DNA of 64,000 bases from Balneola sp. (GTDB lineage Bacteria; Bacteroidota; Rhodothermia; Balneolales; Balneolaceae). Both the position numbers and the translations under genes were made by a program. Positions within the stretch are counted from its first letter, which is position 1, and each line of letters starts with the position of its first letter. The stretch lies in NCBI GenBank assembly GCA_003712055.1, contig RHLJ01000007.1, positions 177,512 through 241,511 of the forward strand, read 5' to 3'. Below are positions 46,149 through 54,224 of this stretch, in pieces. A model generated the notes under the pieces. It was not told the origin of the DNA. It worked only from the letters and a program-made list of their open reading frames with translations, and made no database searches.

Positions 46149-46175
46149 TTGGGCCTTTCTCGTAGCATAAGTTTG
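46149..46175 (+). promoter_or_regulatory. candidate promoter of the second TonB receptor
   Basis: TTG at 46149-46151, 16-base spacer, TAAGTTTG at 46168-46175 (exact TAnnTTTG). The predicted start is about 26 bases before ATG 46205. Confidence 0.55.
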
Positions 46176-46204
46176 CCACCGAATTAAAACCAACGTATTC
46201 GGAG

Positions 46205-48538
46205 ATGAACTTCAAAAAACTTTTTACACTATTTGTTATTGCCTTATCTAGTCAGGTAGTACTGGCGTTTCAAACACAAACAGTATCAGGGGTAGTAATA
46301 GATAAAACCACCAAGGAGACTCTTCCAGGAGCTAATATTGTACTGTTAAATCACGAGCCACTTATAGGTACTTCAACCAATGTTGATGGACAATTTATTT
46401 TAAACAATGTTCCACTCGGCCGTCACAATTTCCAAATATCTTTTTTGGGGTATCAAACGAGAGTAATCTCTGAGATACTTGTTACTAGTGGTAGAGAGGT
46501 TATACTTACGGTAGAGCTCACGGCAGAAATTTTTGAAGAAGAGGGAGTGGAAATAGTAGCTACCATTCAAAAGGACAAAGCCATTAATGATATGAGCTAT
46601 GTAAGCTCCAAGGCTTTTACCATTGAAGAAACTCAGCGATACGCTGGTGGTTTGGATGATCCGGCACGATTAGTTACGGCTTTTGCCGGGGTGACCTCCT
46701 CAGGAGGTACTCAAACCAATGCTATATCTATTCGGGGTAATGCTCCCAAAAGTGTGCAATGGAGACTAGAGGGTATCGAAATACCTAATCCTAGTCACTT
46801 TGCAGGGTTATCGGTAGCAGGTGGCGGTGGATTGACTCTATTCAGCTCCCAACTATTGGCTGACTCGGATTTTATGACTGGGGCATTTCCTTCAGAATAT
46901 GGCAATGCACTTTCAGGGGTATTCGATATTAATTTTAGATCCGGGAATAAGAACCGAAGAGAGTATGCATTTCAGCTTGGGATAAATGGGATTGAAGCTA
47001 GTTCGGGTGGACCATTTAAGAAGGGGAGTCCCTCTACTTATTTATTCAATTACCGGTTTTCAACACTGACCTTGTTACTTCCGCTTCTGCCAACTGAGGG
47101 TACTATCCAGTATCAGGACTTATCCTTCAAAACAACTTTCCCAACCAAAAATGCAGGTCGGTTCGAGTTTTGGGGAATCGGAGGTTTAGATAAACAAGGT
47201 TTAGATGCTAAAGAAGACTCGTCAGAGTGGGAATATGCATACTGGGATTTTAGTAATAACGATATCAATCTGGGAGTAGGAGCAGCGGGTCTTTCTCATA
47301 GTTTACTCGTTAATTCTAAGGGCTATCTAAAAACTACCCTAGCTGTTTCGGGAAACTCAACGGATTATGAGCTTGACCAGTTAGATGAAAACTTCATTGC
47401 CAGCCCTGAACTACGAATTTTGAACAAAACCGGAAGGATTGCTCTTAAATCGTATCTCAATCAACTGGTAGGAGAAAGGCTAACCACAAGAACAGGTTTT
47501 GAGCTTCAACATTTATTTTTTGATCTGGATTTAAGAGGAAAGACTGATAATCAAAGTCCCTTCCAACAATTAGTCTTGGAAGATGGAAACGCACAATTAG
47601 CTCAGGCGTATTCTCAATTAAAAATGGAGTTTTCTCCAAGACTGTCAGGTAGTGCAGGGCTTCATGCTCAGTGGTTTTCTTTAAATGAGGAATTATTGAT
47701 TGAGCCGCGCGCAGCTTTGAACTGGCAAATGAACAGCAAAACAGGATTCAATTTGGGCTATGGATTACATAGCCAGATAGAAGAGTTGGGGATTTACCAT
47801 GTTCGGTCTCAAAATGAATCGCTTAACAAAGATTTGAAGCTCGCCAAGGCCCATCATTTTGTAGCAGGGTTAAGTCATAACCTTGGAGATCATCATTTCA
47901 TAAAGGCGGAGCTATTTGCTCAACAATTGTTTGATGTACCAGTTATTGCTGATAGCAGCTTTTCGATGCTGAATTTTGTGCAAGACTTAAGTTTTGCTGA
48001 GGCATTAGTGAATGAAGGAGAAGGTGAAAACTATGGTATTGAGCTTACTCTGGAGCGATTTTTACATCGAGGATATTACTATCTGGTTACCGGAACCTTG
48101 TATTCTTCCAGGTACAAAGGAGGGGATGGAGCCTGGAGGAAAAGTCGTTTTGACCAACGAATTGCAGCTAATGTCCTGTTTGGAAAAGAATACTTCCTCA
48201 AAGAAGGAAAGAATGTGTTTGGAATAAATACGCGTGCAAGTATTACTGGAGGAGAACGATATAGCTCTGTATTGCAAACAGAATCCGCAATAGATGAAGA
48301 GGTAATTTTCGATGAAGCCAATCCATACAACAACCAGTTCGATACACAACTTGTAGTGGACTTAACCCTCTCTTACCGAACGAACAGGAGCAGGTATTCG
48401 AGTATTTGGCTACTTCAAATTAAAAACCTGCTAGCTAGCAAAGACAATTCTTTTGACTATAATCACCTTACTGATCAGGTTAATTTGGTTAAAGAGGGAT
48501 TGGTACTTCCTATACTTAGCTGGAAAATTGAATTTTAG
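46205..48538 (+). CDS. TonB-dependent receptor with carboxypeptidase-regulatory N-terminal domain
   Basis: A 777-residue outer-membrane protein: signal peptide (to about residue 22), a CarboxypepD_reg-like domain (VSGVVIDKTTKETLPGANI... to about 105), a plug with AISIRGNAPKSVQWRLEGIE and PNPSHF, and a barrel ending in IEF, the usual aromatic C-terminus. It is shorter than SusC-type receptors and has no SusD neighbour. Ligand unknown. It follows the membrane AraC-type regulator, a possible controller, and precedes a ThuA-like gene. Confidence 0.9.
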   Translation: MNFKKLFTLFVIALSSQVVLAFQTQTVSGVVIDKTTKETLPGANIVLLNHEPLIGTSTNVDGQFILNNVPLGRHNFQISFLGYQTRVISEILVTSGREVILTVELTAEIFEEEGVEIVATIQKDKAINDMSYVSSKAFTIEETQRYAGGLDDPARLVTAFAGVTSSGGTQTNAISIRGNAPKSVQWRLEGIEIPNPSHFAGLSVAGGGGLTLFSSQLLADSDFMTGAFPSEYGNALSGVFDINFRSGNKNRREYAFQLGINGIEASSGGPFKKGSPSTYLFNYRFSTLTLLLPLLPTEGTIQYQDLSFKTTFPTKNAGRFEFWGIGGLDKQGLDAKEDSSEWEYAYWDFSNNDINLGVGAAGLSHSLLVNSKGYLKTTLAVSGNSTDYELDQLDENFIASPELRILNKTGRIALKSYLNQLVGERLTTRTGFELQHLFFDLDLRGKTDNQSPFQQLVLEDGNAQLAQAYSQLKMEFSPRLSGSAGLHAQWFSLNEELLIEPRAALNWQMNSKTGFNLGYGLHSQIEELGIYHVRSQNESLNKDLKLAKAHHFVAGLSHNLGDHHFIKAELFAQQLFDVPVIADSSFSMLNFVQDLSFAEALVNEGEGENYGIELTLERFLHRGYYYLVTGTLYSSRYKGGDGAWRKSRFDQRIAANVLFGKEYFLKEGKNVFGINTRASITGGERYSSVLQTESAIDEEVIFDEANPYNNQFDTQLVVDLTLSYRTNRSRYSSIWLLQIKNLLASKDNSFDYNHLTDQVNLVKEGLVLPILSWKIEF

Positions 48539-48572
48539 GATCGGTTTGAGAAGGTTATCCCGTTCGCTTTTA

Positions 48573-48652
48573 GTCATCCCGGGCTTGCCCCGGGATCTGT
48601 AGTGGAATACCTGACGAGCCATCACAGATCCCGCATCAGCGTGCGGGATGAC
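48573..48652. repeat. nested palindrome related to the GTCAT family (copy 5, divergent)
   Basis: Outer arms GTCATCCCG and CGGGATGAC, inner arms GGGATCTGT and ACAGATCCC; each half is itself a hairpin (CCCGGGCTTGCCCCGGG on the left; CCGCATCAGCGTGCGG on the right), so the whole can form a cruciform. It shares the GTCATCC ends with the repeats at 27511, 33123 and 59671 but has a GC-rich core. Confidence 0.75.
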
Positions 48653-48762
48653 TTAATCTGTTGAATTAATCCTTCTTCTAGGAATTTTTATCACGAGAAT
48701 AGAGTGGAATATTCAATGTTGAATCACGATTATTTGAGAATCAACGATCAAAAGTACCACTT

Positions 48763-49533
48763 ATGAAAAAGACCATTCTTCTTTCACTAGCAGGAGCATT
48801 CCTTCTATCAATTACTGCTTATGCCCAACCTCAATTCAAAGCCTTATTATTTACTAAGACAGATGGATGGCATCATCGCTCCATTAACGAAGGGGTGGAT
48901 GCAATCCGTTATTTGGGAGAACGGCATCAATTTCAGGTAGATTGGGAAGAAATGGCTTGGAGGTTTACAGATGAAAACCTTGAACAGTACGATGTAATCA
49001 TCTTTTTGAGCACAACAGGAGATGTACTAAATGATGAGCAACAAGCGGCTATGGAGCGGTTCATTCAATCAGGAAAAGGATTTGTTGGTATACATGCTGC
49101 ATCAGATACCGAATATGAATGGGAATGGTTTACCCAGCTTGTAGGTCGGATGTTTGTAATTCACCCGGCAAATCAGACGGCAAGATTATACGTCGAAGAC
49201 CGGAACTTCCCAGGGATGGAGCGTTTGCCCGATTCTTTCTTATTTACCGATGAGTGGTACACCTTCACAGAAGAAAAGGTAGAAGGGCTAAACTATTTGC
49301 TTACCATCGATGAAGATTCTTATGACCCAAGTGCAGACTGGGGTGAAAAGAAAAGTGACGGAATGGGCGACTTTCACCCTATTTCCTGGTATCACGAATT
49401 TGACGGGGGTCGTTCTTTCTATACAGCAATGGGTCATATGGAAAAAACCTATGATGATTGGTTATTTCTGGATCATTTATTTGGGGGGATATACTGGGCT
49501 GCTACCGGGAAGGGAATACCGGGCGATGAATGA
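48763..49533 (+). CDS. exported ThuA-domain protein
   Basis: A 256-residue protein with a signal peptide (to about residue 22, AYAQ) and a ThuA glutamine-amidotransferase-like domain (FKALLFTKTDGWHHRSI, IIFLSTTGDVLNDEQQAAMERF, GKGFVGIHAASDTEYEW, PISWYHEFDGGRSFYTAMGH). In this family the site resembles class I amidotransferases but the nucleophile Cys is absent, as here (GIHAA). Linked by family to sugar metabolism; the exact activity is unknown. Confidence 0.88.
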   Translation: MKKTILLSLAGAFLLSITAYAQPQFKALLFTKTDGWHHRSINEGVDAIRYLGERHQFQVDWEEMAWRFTDENLEQYDVIIFLSTTGDVLNDEQQAAMERFIQSGKGFVGIHAASDTEYEWEWFTQLVGRMFVIHPANQTARLYVEDRNFPGMERLPDSFLFTDEWYTFTEEKVEGLNYLLTIDEDSYDPSADWGEKKSDGMGDFHPISWYHEFDGGRSFYTAMGHMEKTYDDWLFLDHLFGGIYWAATGKGIPGDE

Positions 49534-49574
49534 GGAGCATTGAATAAGAGTGTTTCTGGCAAAGATAGTTAATG

Positions 49575-49616
49575 GTTAATGGTTATTGGAAAAGCAATTC
49601 CCCAATAACCATTAAC
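49575..49616. repeat. GTTAATGGTTATTGG inverted repeat
   Basis: Arms GTTAATGGTTATTGG (49575-49589) and CCAATAACCATTAAC (49602-49616), perfect over 15 bases; the left side carries an extra AATGGTT unit. It lies between two converging genes and could act as a shared terminator. The same words recur at 61869-61918. Confidence 0.75.
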
Positions 49617-50023
49617 TATCTCGTTCCATCCTTATTCTCGTATCGACCACTTTCAACAACTGTTTTTCCCTTAATCGACCAGTTGTACAGGTAGCAGGAA
49701 GCCTTTAATTCGGTATCACCCATTTGAACAGGGATGACTTCACGAACATACTCGTTGGGTTGCTCAAACTGTTTTCCAACTCCTTCGAAATGATCCAGAT
49801 ATGCAACCAGTTCCGCTTCATTTTTCTCGATTTTATAAACCTCTCCATAAACATTCATCTCTGAATCTTCTTCATAAAGAGCACCCGGATAACTTCCTAT
49901 ATCAATTAGTTGTCCGGGGAAATAACCTTCTCCTAACAAAGAGCAATTCTTACGAATGAACTTTGCTGGTTCATTCTCATATGTGGACTTGAGCAGGCCG
50001 TAAACGAAGATGTATGAATTCAT
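49616..50023 (-). CDS. gamma-glutamylcyclotransferase family (AIG2-like) protein
   Basis: A 135-residue GGCT-fold protein. The substrate loop VYGLLKS is at residues 8-14 and the catalytic Glu is in YLDHFEGV. It probably releases 5-oxoproline from gamma-glutamyl compounds. It is small and cytosolic, without an operon partner; the next gene on its strand ends at a terminator. Confidence 0.85.
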   Translation of the reverse strand: MNSYIFVYGLLKSTYENEPAKFIRKNCSLLGEGYFPGQLIDIGSYPGALYEEDSEMNVYGEVYKIEKNEAELVAYLDHFEGVGKQFEQPNEYVREVIPVQMGDTELKASCYLYNWSIKGKTVVESGRYENKDGTR

Positions 50024-50040
50024 GACTATTTTTTCCTGAA

Positions 50041-50075
50041 AATAAAAAAGGGAACAGGTACGACCTATTCCCTTT
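50041..50075 (-). terminator. intrinsic terminator of azurin
   Basis: AAAGGGAACAGGT (50047-50059) pairs with ACCTATTCCCTTT (50063-50075) with one mismatch. On the - strand it is followed by a T-rich tail (TTTTTTATTTTC), 24 bases after the azurin stop. Confidence 0.8.
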
Positions 50076-50098
50076 AAGAGAAATAAGGATATTCTTAT

Positions 50099-50554
50099 TT
50101 ATTCAACAATAAGCTTTCCCTGCATTAATGCATAGTGTCCGGGGAAGCTGCAAATGAAGGTATACTCTCCGGCAGCAGGTGCTGTAAATTCGATGGTAGT
50201 TTCTTCACCACCACCAATCAAAGATGTATATGCGATTGCTTCGTCACCTTCAGGGATGTACTCAGTGTCTCTTGCTCTAATTGCTTTAGTAGCATAAGTA
50301 GCTACATCAGTTCCTTGTGCCAGTAGAACCCAGTTATGGCCCATAGCTGCTTTAGGGAGTTGTCCAACATGTTTTAGAGTAAGAACAATGGTGTCTCCTT
50401 CTTTCACTTTAATTTCGGAAAGGTTGAACTTCATTTGATCTGTTCCTTCAATTGTGATTTCTACTTTGTCGTTAGAAGAAACAGGTACCTCGTTATTAGA
50501 AATGGCTGTATTACTTACAAAAAGAAGCATCAGCACAGATAAAATAATATTCAT
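50099..50554 (-). CDS. azurin-like blue copper protein
   Basis: A 151-residue exported cupredoxin. The signal peptide ends near residue 19, and the mature part carries the type 1 copper ligands: His in MGHNWVL and the C-terminal cluster CSFPGHYALMQG (Cys, His, Met). An electron carrier in the periplasm, probably between a bc1-like complex and a terminal reductase or a detoxifying enzyme. It stands alone with its own terminator. Confidence 0.95.
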   Translation of the reverse strand: MNIILSVLMLLFVSNTAISNNEVPVSSNDKVEITIEGTDQMKFNLSEIKVKEGDTIVLTLKHVGQLPKAAMGHNWVLLAQGTDVATYATKAIRARDTEYIPEGDEAIAYTSLIGGGEETTIEFTAPAAGEYTFICSFPGHYALMQGKLIVE

Positions 50555-50859
50555 AGTAACAGTGATGATTAATTGATTTTTTTATCGACAAAAGTTCTTC
50601 GTTCTATATGAAGATAATGTGAATTCAATAGAAATATATCCAATGAATAAAGCAAAGAATTTGATGTTATAGGGAGGTTTCACCACCAAAACACAAAAGC
50701 ACAAAGAAATTAGTGCTTCCGTGTTTTTGTGGCTTATGCATACAATAAATTGAACCCTTTTCAAAAGGCCTTGGTAGGCATTGAGATAAATTTATTCCTA
50801 AACTTCTTTGTATTCTTACTACCTTCGGCTTCACACTCATTCACGATGTTTTTTTAACT
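50555..50859. other. 305-base intergenic region between azurin and pheA
   Basis: Holds the divergent promoters of the two genes and the hairpin repeat at 50683-50732. A TACCTTCG box at 50820-50827 is a one-mismatch -7 candidate for pheA. I see no RNA gene or small ORF worth calling. Confidence 0.5.
50683..50732. repeat. CACAAAAGCAC / GTGCTTCCGTG hairpin repeat
   Basis: CCACCAAAACACAAAAGCAC (50683-50702) pairs with GTGCTTCCGTGTTTTTGTGG (50713-50732) at 17 of 20 positions around a 10-base loop. It belongs to the type of CACCACAAAGACACAAAG repeats often seen between bacterial genes. Confidence 0.7.
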
Positions 50860-51996
50860 ATGAAAGAAGATTTAGAGTCCATAAGGAAGCGACTTGATGA
50901 TATAGATCGCTCTATATTGAAAGCACTTGCTGAGCGACAGGGATTAGTAAAAGAAGTTTCTTCTTATAAACTGGAGAATAATGCAGGTATCCGGGATATG
51001 GAAAGGGAAGAGAAGCTTCTCAATAAAATCCGTGACCTGGCCACCGAAGTAGGTCTGGACAGATATTATGCAGAACATCTTTTCAGGGAAATCATTACCA
51101 ATTCCGTAAGATTTCAAACTCATTCCCTGGTAGATCATCAAAACGAAAGTAATGGAAATCACATCAGAGTGAGTTACCAGGGAACAGATGGTGCATATAG
51201 CCACCTGGCGGCTATTAGGCATTTCAGTGAGCGTTTTGATCATGTTGATTCCTATGGCTACGATACTTTCCAGGAAGCAGCAAAAGCAGTAAAAGAGGGG
51301 CATGTGGATTATGCAGTGTTACCCATAGAAAACACTACTGCCGGATCGATTAATGATACTTATGATATCATTGCAGATCCGAATGTGCATATAATCGGAG
51401 AAGAGATTATAAAGGTTGTGCACTGTTTGTTGGCTGTTGAGCAAGTAGAGGTTTCAAAAATTCGGAGAATTCTTTCCCATCCAAAAGCTATTGAGCAATG
51501 CACCAATTTCCTTACAAAACTTCCTCGCTGTACGGTAGAATCATATTTGGATACAGCCATTTCTGCCAAGAAAGTGCTTGAAGATGGGGACATTTCTCAA
51601 GCAGCGATTGCCGGAGCTCATGCTGCCGATCATTATGGATTACAGGTAATTGCTCATGACATAGCCAATCAGAAAGAGAACTACACACGGTTCATCATCG
51701 CAGCGAAAGAAAAAGTGGTAGTTGATCCACAGATTCCTGCCAAAACCTCACTCATTATGGTTACTTCACATAAGGAAGGATCTCTGGTAGAGTGCCTGAA
51801 TGTGCTTCATAAACGAGGGATCAATATTTGTAAGCTTGAATCCCGCCCACGAATTAATGAGCCGTTTCGGTATTCGTTCTATGTGGATATTGAAGCAAAT
51901 CTTGCTAATCCCAATACTGAATTAGCTATCAATGAGCTTCAAAATGAAGCGGAAGAATTAAAAGTGCTTGGCAGTTACGCCAAGCAGTTGCAGTAA
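50860..51996 (+). CDS. pheA: bifunctional chorismate mutase / prephenate dehydratase
   Basis: Converts chorismate through prephenate to phenylpyruvate. The chorismate mutase domain (AroQ, about residues 1-85, LDDIDRSILKALAERQ) is followed by the dehydratase (about 95-275: YQGTDGAYSHLAA, VLPIENTTAGSI, and ENYTRFIIAA with the catalytic Thr-Arg-Phe) and an ACT domain (about 290-375, ESRP motif in KLESRPRINEPF) for phenylalanine feedback. 378 residues is the expected size. Confidence 0.96.
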   Translation: MKEDLESIRKRLDDIDRSILKALAERQGLVKEVSSYKLENNAGIRDMEREEKLLNKIRDLATEVGLDRYYAEHLFREIITNSVRFQTHSLVDHQNESNGNHIRVSYQGTDGAYSHLAAIRHFSERFDHVDSYGYDTFQEAAKAVKEGHVDYAVLPIENTTAGSINDTYDIIADPNVHIIGEEIIKVVHCLLAVEQVEVSKIRRILSHPKAIEQCTNFLTKLPRCTVESYLDTAISAKKVLEDGDISQAAIAGAHAADHYGLQVIAHDIANQKENYTRFIIAAKEKVVVDPQIPAKTSLIMVTSHKEGSLVECLNVLHKRGINICKLESRPRINEPFRYSFYVDIEANLANPNTELAINELQNEAEELKVLGSYAKQLQ

Positions 51997-52011
51997 CCTT
52001 GATGAACTAAA

Positions 52012-53100
52012 TTATAACGTGTAGTTGGCTCTGATAAATGTACTGTAAGCATACGGTATGGTATCGTCGTCATTTACACGAGCACGCCATCGAGCATCAA
52101 ACCAGAGTTTATTAGTAGCTCTATATCTCCAGCGAATTTCAATTTCATCTGTACTGGGATTATAAGTAGAAGCTGTTAACCAAAAGCGATCAGTGCGGGA
52201 AAATTCTACCATAAGTTCATGCTTGTTAGCGAATCGATTAACTCCTGCAGAAATAATGGCGCTTGTGCCTTCACTTAAGTCTGCATTTAAGTTCTGGCTT
52301 AACTCTCCTGCCACTCTAAATGATCCGCCTTGTAATAGATCAATACCTGGAAGGTCGTAAACTGCTCGAGACATAATCCCGATAAAATCGTCATAGTCAG
52401 TTCCATTCTTGGTAAAACTTGCCGGAGCATAGAAGAAACCGAATCCTTTTTGAATGAAATTCATGTTGTCTCTTTCTCTATTCTCTAGCCCCAAATAAGA
52501 GGTAAAATTATGATCATTTTCTGCGAAATCCATCCCGGAGCGATATGCAAATGTTACTGCGTCTTTTGGTTGGTATTCTCCTATGAACTCTCCAAGCCAC
52601 CCATTTTTTAAATTTCTTTGATAGAAAATACCATCAGACCAATGGATGAAGATTACATTACTTTGAAATCGAAAACTGCTTCTTCCGGCGTTGCTGGATA
52701 CATTCACACTTTCCTGAAAACGACCAATTTTAAGAGTCGAATTCTCATTTCGGAATTGATAGTAAGCCTCATCAAATGAAATACTACCTGGTGCTATCCC
52801 GCCTCCATCTGCTTTAATTGTAAATTTAATTTCATCTGTATCATCTCTTAATTGAGTAGCAAGTCGGGCAGTAAAAGAATGGTTTTCATTAAAACGATAT
52901 GTGATTCCTGATCTTAGTCGAACACCGAAAAAATCTGCTGATTCTTGATTCATTCCATGTCCTAGTCCCGTTGCTTCGTCTGTATTTCCAAAGTAAGCAA
53001 GCCGGATGTCTGTATAGGTTGTAAGCTTTTTTTCTTGAGCAAATAGTTGGGTTCCCGAAATAAGTGTAATAAGTGCTACTGCAATAACTCGAAACTTCAT
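52012..53100 (-). CDS. outer-membrane beta-barrel (porin-like) protein
   Basis: A 362-residue protein with a signal peptide (to about residue 21, LFAQ) and alternating amphipathic strands throughout, consistent with a 16-strand barrel: ITYRFNENHSFTARLATQLR near the start and WRYRATNKLWFDARWRARV near the end. No clear named family, with resemblance to porin/alginate-export-like barrels only in general form. Its C-terminal residue is Leu. It lies downstream of the secreted NTF2-like gene, with a terminator between them. Confidence 0.7.
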   Translation of the reverse strand: MKFRVIAVALITLISGTQLFAQEKKLTTYTDIRLAYFGNTDEATGLGHGMNQESADFFGVRLRSGITYRFNENHSFTARLATQLRDDTDEIKFTIKADGGGIAPGSISFDEAYYQFRNENSTLKIGRFQESVNVSSNAGRSSFRFQSNVIFIHWSDGIFYQRNLKNGWLGEFIGEYQPKDAVTFAYRSGMDFAENDHNFTSYLGLENRERDNMNFIQKGFGFFYAPASFTKNGTDYDDFIGIMSRAVYDLPGIDLLQGGSFRVAGELSQNLNADLSEGTSAIISAGVNRFANKHELMVEFSRTDRFWLTASTYNPSTDEIEIRWRYRATNKLWFDARWRARVNDDDTIPYAYSTFIRANYTL

Positions 53101-53121
53101 TTATATCTGTTTTTTTAAAAG

Positions 53122-53155
53122 GAAAAAAAGGCGCTTGATACAATCAAGCGCCTTT
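53122..53155 (-). terminator. intrinsic terminator after the NTF2-like gene
   Basis: Perfect 12-bp hairpin AAAGGCGCTTGA / TCAAGCGCCTTT with a 5-base loop (53127-53155), followed on the - strand by a T run. It separates the NTF2-like gene from the porin-like gene 22 bases further on, so porin expression needs read-through or processing. Confidence 0.85.
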
Positions 53156-53164
53156 ATAATTTAA

Positions 53165-53776
53165 TTAACCCTGAAAAGGTATGTGAGAAGAATGGAGAAC
53201 AATTTTTAAGTTTCCATTAGCATCTTTTGTGTAAGCGAAAGAGTATTCAACTTTCACATCTGCGCTTCCATCAGCAGGAGTGAAATAGTAGTTACCCATT
53301 GCTACAGCCATATTACCATCGATTTTGGTACCGATGTTTTCCCAACGAACGTTAGTCCATGGCTTGATAGCGAATCCGCCATCTTCAGCATACTTTTTGT
53401 TACCACCTACGAAGTAAGATAGAGCTCCTTCAAAATCCAATCGGAATTGCTTTTCAGCAGCTAGAGTAGGCTTGAAAAGAACCTCACCCTCTTGGTAGTT
53501 GTAGAACTTATTGATGTGGTCGATTGCAGCTTGCTTGTAATCGCCTTTATCCATAAATACTTTTCCGATTTTTACGATTCCCTCACCCCATGCGATTTGT
53601 GCGGCTTCTACTTCGTTAACGCTAATATCGTCTACTTTAACAGTAGCTGGAGTTGGGTCAGAAAGTTCGGTTACTGATGCTCCTGTATAGGAGATCATTC
53701 CAAATGTAAATACTGCAGTCAGTATTGTTATGTGAAGCTTTGAGCTTAGTAGTTGTTCTAAATTAGAGATTTTCAT
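53165..53776 (-). CDS. secreted NTF2/SnoaL-like protein
   Basis: A 203-residue exported protein. A hydrophobic N-terminal segment (about residues 13-33) is followed by a linker and an NTF2-like cone fold (about 60-200): IVKIGKVFMDKGDYKQAAIDHINKFY as the helical lid and KVEYSFAYTKDANGNLKIVLHSS as the final strands. No catalytic residues stand out. It is likely a binding protein of the periplasm. Preceded by a long leader (over 100 bases) with a hairpin at 53837-53866. Confidence 0.65.
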   Translation of the reverse strand: MKISNLEQLLSSKLHITILTAVFTFGMISYTGASVTELSDPTPATVKVDDISVNEVEAAQIAWGEGIVKIGKVFMDKGDYKQAAIDHINKFYNYQEGEVLFKPTLAAEKQFRLDFEGALSYFVGGNKKYAEDGGFAIKPWTNVRWENIGTKIDGNMAVAMGNYYFTPADGSADVKVEYSFAYTKDANGNLKIVLHSSHIPFQG

Positions 53777-54224
53777 TTTTTTGATTTTTTTTAGTGAGTT
53801 CCTACTCTGTTGAGGATTTTCGGATTACTCCTTTTGAGAAGTAAGCTTCATTAGGTGTTTACTTCTGAGTAAAGATTTTCCTTAGATATGACCCTGATTA
53901 ATTGCCCAAAAAAAGGTCGCGATAAATTAGGTGAGCTTTCGATTACTGATTGCTCAATCTAATCGGTAAGGAAATTGGCATCAGCTACGTTCAAAAAGAC
54001 TTTTGAAAAAATAGCTAAGATCTTCGCCCCTGTAGGTAGAAAGGGTAGAGCATTGAAAATCATAGCAACTTGACCGAAGGGCAAAAACATGACTTTTAGC
54101 GCAAAATAAATATGCGAAGGCTCTTAGAGGCATTGTTGGTTTGGTTATTTAGAATGATTCTAAATTATGATTTAGAAAATGAACAAATCAATGAGTGCCA
54201 ATGATTTTTAAAACCATTTACAAC
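53777..54224. other. 448-base region without a clear gene
   Basis: Contains the leader of the NTF2-like gene on the - strand, with a hairpin (AGAAGTAA at 53837-53844 and TTACTTCT at 53859-53866), and one 43-codon - strand ORF. No tRNA, SRP RNA, tmRNA or riboswitch pattern was recognised. An RNA gene cannot be excluded by eye. Confidence 0.4.
53959..54090 (-). CDS. candidate 43-residue hydrophobic small protein
   Basis: ATG at 54090 on the - strand opens a 43-codon frame beginning MFLPFGQVAMIFNALPFLP and continuing with TGAKILAIFSKVFLNV, i.e. largely hydrophobic with one or two Lys, ending in TAG at 53959. A TTATTTTG (one mismatch from TAnnTTTG) lies about 10 bases upstream, in keeping with the near-leaderless starts elsewhere. 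Length is short enough for chance, so this is only a candidate. It is not similar to XseB, which would be expected near xseA. Confidence 0.25.
   Translation of the reverse strand: MFLPFGQVAMIFNALPFLPTGAKILAIFSKVFLNVADANFLTD

Noticed and set aside
53930-54110. An ncRNA (SRP, tmRNA, 6S-like) in the gap after xseA
   Set aside because: None of the conserved cores of these RNAs was found; the only structure is a short hairpin further right in the NTF2-like leader.
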